DNA of 64,000 bases from Actinostola sp. cb2023 (Eukaryota; Cnidaria; Anthozoa; Actiniaria; Actinostolidae), in contig JAUJYZ010000806.1 of the NCBI GenBank assembly GCA_033675265.1, forward strand, positions 1 through 64,000, read 5' to 3'. Shown here one piece after another: positions 56,697 to 64,000 of the stretch. Position 1 is the first letter of the stretch. The number at the start of each line of letters is the position of its first letter. The notes under the pieces are model-generated. The model was not told where the DNA came from. It saw only the letters and a list, made by a program, of their open reading frames with translations, and made no database searches. Made by a program: the position numbers and the translations under genes.

Positions 56697-57140
56697 GAGA
56701 TCTACACATTCAAAGATGTTACAAACCCCTTGACTTTGGCGAATTGAAGTCTTCTGAACTGCATCATTTTTCTGATGCGAGTACAAAGGGTTATGGTCAA
56801 TGTTCGTACCTTCGCCTAGTAAACACTCAAGATCAAGTCCAGTGTTCCTTCGTCATGGGTAAAGCTCGGGTAACGCCTATCAAGTTCGTCACTATACCTC
56901 GCCTGGAACTGACAGCAGCATTGGTCTCCACTAAAGTCCAGCGCTGTGCTTCATCGAGAGCTCGAGTTTACCAAGTTAACTGATGTATTTTGGACAGATA
57001 GCCAAGTGGTCTTGGGCTATATCAATAATGATGCAAGAAGATTTCACACCTTCGTTGCAAATCGCGTGCAACAAATAAGAGATTACAGCTCCCCTGATCA
57101 GTGGAAGTTTGTGAAATCCGCAGACAACCCAGCTGATAGT
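56639..57140 (+). pseudogene. BEL/Pao RNase H region
   Basis: 'ELHHFSDASTKGYGQCSYL' (first catalytic Asp), 'TIPRLELTAALVS' (Glu) and, after a frame change near 56,950, 'VFWTDSQVVLGYI' (Asp) and 'NPADSASRG' near 57,127-57,153. Confidence 0.8.
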
Positions 57141-58612
57141 GCTTCTCGTGGCTTACACGCAGAGGATCTATGTACTAGTTCATGGCTCAAAGGACCTCCA
57201 TTTCTATGGGAACGCGAGCTGCCGCAAAGCAATGAAGATTGTTACCTCACATCGCACGAAGATCCAGAAGTTAGAAAGGCTCAGGTGTTTTCTGTCAAAG
57301 CATCGACTACCAGTCCTACCAAGATGGCTACAATCCTTGAACGTTTAAGTTACTTCTCGGATTGGTATCGCGCTAAGAAAGCCGTGACATTATGCCTTCA
57401 ACTAAAAGCAAGACTACGCAGTCGTCAAATGAAAGACTCGAAGACATTAACAGTTGAAGACATCAATCAAGCTGGACAAGTTATTATAAAACTCGTTCAG
57501 GAACAAGCCTTTGAAGAAGAAATCAATCTCCTTCGTTCTTTAGAGAAACCACAGCAGGACGAGTGTTCAGAAAGAACAAAAGCATCTATCAAGAAAGGTA
57601 GCAGTTTATATCGTCTGGATCCATTTCTTGATGATCATGGCATCTTAAGAGTCGGAGGACGCATCAAGAACTCAGATTTCCAATATCAGGTGAAACACCC
57701 AATTGTACTTCCAAGAAATAGTCACATCACAGAATTGATAATCAAGTTTCATCACGAAAGGATACAGCATCAAGGACGTGGGATGACTTTGAACGATCTT
57801 CGCTCCAGTGGATACTGGATTGTCGGAGGTACCTCCACGGTTGGTCATTACGTTTGGAAGTGTGTTAAATGTCGAAGGATGCGTGGGAAAACACAAGAAC
57901 AAAAGATGGCTGACTTACCAATCGACAGACTTCAACCTGCCCCACCATTCACGTTCAGTGCTGTTGATCTTTTTGGTCCATGGTACATCAAGGAGGGCCG
58001 CAAAGAATGTAAGAGATATGGTGTCCTGTTTACTTGTATGGCTTGCCGAGCTGTGCACCTAGAAACAGCAAATTCCATGGATACCTCGTCTTTCATCAAT
58101 GCGCTACGCCGTTTCATCTCTCGCCGTGGTCCAGTGAGACAGTTTTAAAGATCAGATGGAGGAACTAACTTCGTAGGTGCAAAAAACGAGTTCAACGATG
58201 CGCTCCCACAAGTTGATGAAGTTAAAGTGCAAGAGTTCCTGATGAAACAAAACTGTGACTGGATAAAGTTCAAGATGAATGTGCCATCTGCTAGCCACAT
58301 GGGCGGATCCTGGGAACGACAGATTAGGACGCGGTCCGTAACGTTCTTGCTGCTCTACTAAATGAGGCTGGACGACAACTGGATGACGAATCTTTAAGAA
58401 CTTTTATGTGTGAAGCGGAGGCTATAGTAAATAACCGTCCACTTACAGTTGACAACCTAAGTTCACCTGACTACCCGGAACCACTTACACCCAATCACTT
58501 GCTTACTGGTAAAGCACAAGTCGTCTTACCGCCGCCAGGCGAATTTCAACATGCTGATATCTACTCAAGAAAAAGATGGCGCCGTGTACAATATATTGCC
58601 AATCAGTTTTGA
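57140..58612 (+). pseudogene. BEL/Pao integrase and C-terminal region
   Basis: HHCC zinc motif ('HHERIQHQG' ... 'CVKCRRMRG') at about 57,745-57,890; first catalytic Asp in 'FSAVDLFGPW' near 57,955. A TAA at 58,146 stops the frame just before the second ('SDGGTNF'). 'GGSWERQI' (Glu) follows near 58,300, with a frame change near 58,335. 'PLTPNHLLTG' and the DUF5641-type part end at a TGA at 58,610, where the family has a Trp codon. Confidence 0.8.
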
Positions 58613-58633
58613 TTACGCTGGAGAAAAGAATAT

Positions 58634-58945
58634 GTGATGACCTTACAGCATCGACAGAAATGGATTCTACAAGTGAATGACATAGTACTCCTCAAAAACG
58701 AAGAAGCACCTAGGAATCTGTGGCACATAGCAAGAGTTGAAGACATCACCACAGATGATGATGGGCGTGTCAGAAAAGTCAAACTTTTGATTGGAGACAG
58801 CACATTAGACAACAAAGGCAAGAGAAGGAAAATCCCTACGATCCTCGAAAGACCAATACACAAGGTGGTACTGCTGGTCCCTCAAGAACAGAATCTGAAT
58901 GCAGAGTCAAGCTACGGAGAGGCACCGATGGACACTAAAGATTAA
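58634..58945 (+). pseudogene. BEL/Pao C-terminal tail (DUF5641-type)
   Basis: 'HRQKWILQVNDIVLLKNEEA' and 'LWHIARVEDI', with a following 'VRKVKLLIG' strand, correspond to the C-terminal, tudor/chromo-like barrel of BEL polyproteins. Ends at TAA 58,943-58,945, about 130 bases before the 3' LTR. Confidence 0.75.
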
Positions 58946-59078
58946 TTGGAACTGTTATGAACTGTGACTAAGCTCACTATGAGCTGTAATGTCAGTTATA
59001 TAATTAATAATAGTACAGCGAAAATTTTGCTTAATAACTTCATAGTAAATCTATTTATTGATAAATTTAGGAGAGGCA

Positions 59079-59490
59079 TGTAACAGAGCCACATCGTTTA
59101 GGTATTGTTAGTTTGTTCTTTGTTGTTTTAGTGTATTTAGTCAAAGAGTTCCCTCGGGACATACCTATGTAAATTTAGCTTCAGTTAGTTTTTCAGTTGG
59201 TTTTGCACGCCTTCTTGTCTTCACTGACCTTCGTCTAGCGTCAAAGGAAATATGTGAATTGCGAACCGTATGCGAAAGTTGCGATCTGTTTGATTCTAGG
59301 GGTTGTTTTGGGGACAGTTGGTAAGTTAAGTTCTTCTTTATTTCATTTGTACTTTCGATAATTGACTTAGTTATAATTGTATTTTGTCCGTGTAATTCTA
59401 GCTTTACGTCGAAATCAATAAACATGCGATCTACAAACTGCTGCGATGGTTTCGTCAGTCTAAAACTCTGTCCCTAGCAGAGCCGTTATA
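59079..59490 (+). repeat. 3' LTR of BEL/Pao element
   Basis: 412 bp, TGTAACAGAG...GTTATA; virtually identical to the 5' LTR. Followed by GTATG, the target duplication. Confidence 0.9.
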
Positions 59491-59658
59491 GTATGCATAC
59501 GTTTTTTTAAAGTGCCATAAGTCAAAATAGTGAACAATATATATGAGAAAGCTTATCTCTCTTATGTTTCATTATGGAAGTGTGTCTGTCAGAGATGAAT
59601 GAGGAGGATATCCTTAGGCCAAGGCCAAGCAAGTACTCCATGTAGGTTTCATTACGAC

Positions 59659-60680
59659 AAGCAATCCTAACAATCAAACGCTAACTCTCTTTATTAACAC
59701 GGGTCTTGAAGTGTTCACAAATCGTAGATATTTTTCTTGAATCAAGGATTGAATTGATTGGTTGTAATCAGTAGAAGTTGATGTGTATTTCTTGTAGATT
59801 TTAATTGTTGATCGTGTTTGATAGTGTAGGTTTGAACTAAGGATGAAGTAAAGCATAATTACCTATTAACTAAATGCTGGCATAGAATCAATTGTTACTG
59901 TTGCATGCTTCTAACATAGATAATCACGATAGCTAATCAATATATATACATTAAGTAATTCTAGTGATCTTACTTTGGTCTCCTGGCTTGCTTGTACGAG
60001 GTAATAGATCGATAGAGGTAGATGTAGCGTAGATATTTCTGAGTAGTTCAGTCTTAGTTTTCTATTCGACAAGTATAACTCAGGAAGCGTGGCTGAGCTT
60101 GTGTTTACTCGAATTACATATTGATTTTTGATTGGCCTAGCAGATGAATGGCGGTAAATACTAATAACTGTAATTAATAACCTAACATGAATATTAACTA
60201 AATTAAGTTGCGTAATAAGCTAACACTCCATACATCTGTCAAAAGCCATGCATTCCATTGCTGGGCTACTTCCCGCTTCATTACGCTGTTAAAAAAAAAC
60301 AGAATAAGTAATGGCAGTAAACATAATGTTAATTAGTTTGGCTAATTAATTTGACTTTCGTGTTATAAAACAATAGCAGCAAAAGCAATGTATTAATAAT
60401 TTCAGGAAAAGAAACCTCTATACTTTTCTGAATTGTCATGCTGCTGAAATATTTATTTGCTTACATAATGAAATACTACATATTTACTGCATGAATTGGG
60501 ACAAGTGCATGTATTTTTGTTGACGATATTGTTGTTGCAATTCAAGAAAAATTAACCATCTCTAATGATGGTGAATAATTTGCGATTATAATGTCAGGAA
60601 TCCATCTCCTATATATGTACATGAAACCATGTGCGCTGTATACATGTGCATTTTGAGTACCTGTATTGGTTAAAGAAAAT
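59659..60680. other. Intronic sequence of the RAG1-N-like gene
   Basis: AT-rich, no motif-bearing frame on either strand; lies between the GDGR exon and the DLWH exon. Confidence 0.4.
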
Positions 60681-62639
60681 ACACTTTTTCTAAGTCTGAC
60701 AATTACCTGAACAAGGGCAAAGTGGATGATTGAAGGATGGGAGATGCAGTTGAAAGTGGAATACGCACAATACTTGGCACTATGCCCTCACTATGCTGTC
60801 ATGGCGTCCATCTCCACCTATTGTCACAGTTGTGCCGAGAGACTTCAACTTGTTGATTGTCTGCTGTTGGTAGGTCTGCCAATGTATACGGATAGGAGGA
60901 AACAGTATGTTCTATTGAAAATGAGATAGCAAGAGATTATGAAATAATAATAAGCATACATGTGTATACACCTATTTCAATAATACTTACTTACACGTTG
61001 GTGTTTGAAGTATGTACTAAGGAATATGCAAGCTACACCCATGTGACGGTGCAGTTGAAATACTTTACTGGCGGAAGCACCAGCTGCCAAAACTGCAAAA
61101 CATAACAGGAAGTTTGCAGCTGGTATCTTTGTTCCTGGAACCATTGGTTGACTCGTCCAGATGTACTCCTTCCTGCATTTTGAATTGCTGCAGTTCAACT
61201 TTATTTCAGCCATGGTGTCAACATGCCTTGTTTCTACCAATGGATCACTCTCTTTACAAAGAGAGAACTGAAAGAGGAGAAGGAGCCTGGACAGGAATGC
61301 TATGGAATTTTGCTGTGTTCTGAGGTTGTCTTGATTGAATACCCTAAACCAGGACAAAAAGACAATGATATTGTTAGTAAGTGGTCTACATTGTAAGTTC
61401 TTTCAAGAACTGTGTTTACACTGTAAATTACAATTATTCTGATTTATTTCACACAACATATACGCTGATTCTGTTCGACACACTAAATATATATAGGGAA
61501 ACTAGCATTCAAAACAAGCTACAGCAATAAATTGAAATTAGTACAAAATTTCATAATATTAGTACAAAATGTCATTATTTGATGCCCCAAACTTTGAAAC
61601 ATTTGTGTATTGTTGAACAACCCTTTTGGCAAGAGGTTATTATGCAGTAAAAGGGCAAACAGACGAAACGGTCAGTCCTGTGCGATGTTAGCCATCTTGA
61701 ATTTCGAAAGATGACTGCTGACCAGAACTAAGACTTGTTTGGGTGGGATTCTCTGATCGTTCTCTGATTGGTCAGCTGCTTGTAGATTGCAGAGGAAAAA
61801 GCGCGGAGAAAGTAGCTATCGCTATATGTATGTTTTTCAGCTCTGATCATCGCAATTGGAGAACAATTTCCAGTATTTCAATAAACGTTTACAAGAAGAA
61901 AATACTGTAATCACTTTGTTCCTTCACAGTATAAATTTGGTATCACGACACTACAAAATTATGAACGAAAGAAATTAATCTCACTTGAACTTCTGATTCT
62001 GGTTGTATTTCTGGCTCTTCGGCTACGAGTTCTGATACTTCTGATGGCAGTGGAGTCCCAGGTGGAGATGACTGTGCAGCGGCTGATTGTTCGGCATGGC
62101 TTGACATCGAATCTTCAAACTCCCTCATTGCTTGTTTGAGGGCGTTGAAAGAGAAAGGGGAAAAAGTATTATATCGAAGAATATGCAGTGACAAACCTTC
62201 ACAATAATAAGTTCTGAGTGAAGTTTGAGCGATTTCTCAGCTTTCGCCAACTCCGTGCTGATGGCGGTGGTTGTTCCCGCACCTTGTAGGAAATGCAGCG
62301 ATTCCAAATTCATCTCTCCTTAATCTTGATGCGATTGGACTCCCCTCTACTATTACGATATTCATAACGTAGTCTTCTCTCTTGAAATGATCCGAGTTTC
62401 ATTAGTTGCCCTGCTAGTGGTTCTTCTTCTAAAGTCACAGCCCATATGTGCGATAAGGTGTTGGTAAAGCCGTTGGAAGTGGCACAGGAGCTCTGGTGCA
62501 TGATAGCTCATGTTTTTCAAGTGTGTCTAATGGATATTCATTGTTACATCTGCAACAGTATGCTCTCATTGTATCAATCAGTTGCAGAAGTAACCTTTCA
62601 AATAGAAAGTAATTATTTATAAGTAACAATATTATTAAG

Positions 62640-63300
62640 CTATTTGTTATTCATGAAAAAAACCTTTGTAATGGGCAGGGTCAATCTAACTATCAATGAT
62701 CTAATTCACATGACCTCAAAAGAAACAGCTGTTATTTTAAGTGAGAATAACAGCTTCTGGTGCAATGACTGTCTTGCATTCGGGACATGTCACTTCACAT
62801 AACCTGCTCCTGCAGTGCGCAGCCCATGTTTTTAAAACAGCGGAGTTTCAATGTGCCCGTATGTAAGACAACAGAATGATAAACAGCTTTATATATAGCA
62901 ACAGTAAATAGATTATAACAGCAACTAAACTATATATCAATAGCAACAGTTCCATTTATATTCATATAGTAGCATATTTTAGCATTATTGTTTAGAATCC
63001 TTTTAAATTGTATATTAAGTCTATCAATAGTATTTTTTTATCGATTGTAATTTCCATGTAAAGGTTTTACACAATTCAGTTATCCAGCTGCAATAGTATT
63101 TACTAATAATAAACTATCTATCTGTCTATCTATCTATCTAGGTTAAGCAAAACATATGTTGACATGGTCCAGCCACAGGAGCATCAAAACTTCTGTACAA
63201 ATAGGACAGATTGAAAGTTCCTGGTGATTTATTATTCTCTCAAGGGATGGCATCCCAAAGGTGGGGAAGAGTGAGCAAGACAGGTCTTGTGAAATAAATT
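62640..63300. other. Probable intron with TCTA microsatellite
   Basis: AT-rich sequence with (TCTA)n at about 63,113-63,141; no gene other than the flanking exons. Confidence 0.4.
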
Positions 63301-63309
63301 TAATATGAT

Positions 63310-63699
63310 TCAGGAACTTGTGTTATGTTTGATGTTAACTTTTTTGGTGACCGACCCCTTCCCTTCTGTATTTTTTTTCCTCCCACCAATCGAACGAGAA
63401 GCAAAGTGACCACAAATGGTGCAATTTTCATCTCTGTGGGGCAGCCATTCCATAACAAGTGTATGATGTCTATAAGTAGATGGTCTCTTTCTCCACCTCA
63501 GCAACACGCTGTAACATTTCTTGCATATTTTTTTCGGTTCCCATGCGTTGTCAGCATGAATTTCGACCTCAAAACATTGCTCCACATCGCTTTTGATGGA
63601 CGTACACGGAGTTGAATGGCTCTTTATAAAATGTCCGCAAATTCGGCAGCAGATTTTTACTTTGTCTTGATGACTTGTCTCGCCAGTGACGACTGACAT
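63310..63699 (-). CDS. RAG1 N-terminal-region-like zinc domain exon
   Basis: 129 codons from ATG at 63,699. Residues about 15-100 contain 'KICCRICGHFIKS', then 'CFEVEIHADNAWEPKKICKK' with C-x2-C, 'VLLRWRKRP', 'LVMEWLPH', and 'CTICGHF', followed by a basic tail. Vertebrate RAG1 has the same order before its RING domain: CRIC, a CxxC preceded by HPxxF, MEWHPH, then CxIC and a basic stretch. Transposons with a RAG1-N-like domain on a different transposase have been described from molluscs (N-RAG-TP). Membership here is inferred from motifs. No good donor was found at the 3' end of the frame. Confidence 0.6.
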   Translation of the reverse strand: MSVVTGETSHQDKVKICCRICGHFIKSHSTPCTSIKSDVEQCFEVEIHADNAWEPKKICKKCYSVLLRWRKRPSTYRHHTLVMEWLPHRDENCTICGHFASRSIGGRKKNTEGKGSVTKKVNIKHNTSS

Positions 63700-63819
63700 T
63701 TAAAAAATGCTTTGCAACAGTTGAAACAATTAAGCAAGTTGAAAATCACAATTTTCAAGGATGAAAAAAATAAGTGCAAAACAGAGAATTTTGAATGAAA
63801 ATAGGCGTTTCCCTACTAC

Positions 63820-63875
63820 AATGTCACATATTTTAGCTAGAATAAACAATGTCACATATTTTAGCTAGAATAAAT
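63820..63875. repeat. Tandem duplication of 28 bp
   Basis: ATGTCACATATTTTAGCTAG AATAAA occurs twice in a row just upstream of the RAG1-N-like exon's start. Confidence 0.85.
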
Positions 63876-64000
63876 TTGTGTTCATGTTTTTTCAAGTGGT
63901 GACAATTCACCAAAATGACACCAGCGGTGGCATGTTTTGTTTTCATCGATATTTTCACACCACTAAACAAACGCCAGGAAAAATTAAATCGTTTGTTATT

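Larger units (their letters stand above)
52406..59490 (+). mobile_element. BEL/Pao LTR retrotransposon, recent but with broken frames
   Basis: Two nearly identical 410/412-bp LTRs flank about 6.3 kb encoding gag with a DUF1759 region and zinc knuckles, aspartic protease, RT, RNase H, integrase and a DUF5641-type tail, all on the plus strand in BEL/Pao order. A perfect 5-bp duplication (GTATG) flanks it. About ten stops or frame changes interrupt the coding region. It sits in an intron of the minus-strand RAG1-N-like gene, about 10 bases beyond a splice donor. Confidence 0.9.
59501..63699 (-). pseudogene. Transposase-type gene with RAG1-N-terminus-like zinc domain
   Basis: Minus-strand pieces in order. 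63,699-63,310: a Cys-rich domain. About 62,590-62,500: 'CCRCNNEYPLDTLEKHELSC', a C2HC-like finger. 62,194-61,943: an acidic linker. About 61,295-61,010: 'CSNSKCRKEYIWTSQPMVPG' and 'IPAANFLLCFAVLAAG', ending at a GTAAGT donor. About 60,915-60,690: 'QQTINKLKSLGTTVTIGGDG' (presumed first Asp), with a frame change soon after, ending in a GTAATT donor. 59,658-59,501: 'SSFISDRHTSI' and 'HYFDLWHFKK', ending at AAC|GTATGC. The next exon lies beyond the BEL/Pao element at 52,027. Same core family as 3.1-5.0 kb. Stops and shifts suggest decay. Confidence 0.55.

Overview
The window is animal nuclear DNA. It is AT-rich, has intron-split genes with canonical GT/AG junctions, a U6 snRNA-derived fragment and two histone-type 3' stem-loops, and is packed with transposable elements. 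Several protein fragments (the family with 'GDGR.DS', 'DVWH/DLWH' and 'NHLYW' motifs, BEL/Pao polyproteins, MULE transposase with a GCM/WRKY-like finger, DIRS-type ORF) resemble families I know mainly from cnidarians and other marine invertebrates. A coral, anemone or similar animal is my best guess, inferred from motifs and not from any search. I see no ordinary conserved host gene; nearly everything recognisable is mobile-element derived.

Layout. 0-7 kb: a dispersed repeat, a 0.62-kb foldback, and a decayed minus-strand DDE-type transposase gene (about 5.0 to 3.1 kb). 7-13 kb: mostly anonymous DNA, a U6 fragment, and a 2.15-kb element with minisatellite-bearing inverted termini and an 8-bp target duplication. 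13-26 kb: a nest of palindromic non-autonomous elements, including a 3.27-kb foldback, two TTAA-flanked elements sharing one TTAA, a 721-bp element with a 9-bp duplication inside one of them, and a 1.45-kb element with internal minisatellites. 27.7-35.9 kb: an 8.2-kb insertion bounded by 16-bp inverted repeats that splits an older repeat. It carries (a) a multi-exon minus-strand transposase-like gene whose motif order recalls the RAG1/Transib catalytic core and ends in a SAP-like tail, and (b) a divergent pair of intronless genes, a two-finger zinc protein and a chromodomain protein, each followed by a histone-mRNA-type stem-loop. 36-37 kb: a decayed MULE-like gene. 39.7-49.2 kb: fragments of BEL gag, ZMYM/hAT, DIRS-type ORF, a second chromodomain-type relic and other mobile-element proteins. 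49.6-51.7 kb: an L1-like LINE with ORF1 and endonuclease but no reverse transcriptase. 52.4-59.5 kb: a nearly complete BEL/Pao LTR retrotransposon with almost identical LTRs and a perfect 5-bp duplication, but many broken frames. 63.7-51.8 kb (minus): a transposase-type gene with an N-terminal domain like the RAG1 N-terminal zinc region, split by the BEL/Pao element just past a splice donor and cut short by the LINE.

The most interesting unit is the 8.2-kb element: a RAG1-core-like transposase travelling with a chromodomain protein and a zinc-finger protein that appear to use histone-style, poly(A)-independent 3' ends. A separate gene in the same window carries a RAG1-N-terminus-like domain on a different transposase core. 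All family assignments rest on motif reading; no alignment or database search was run.
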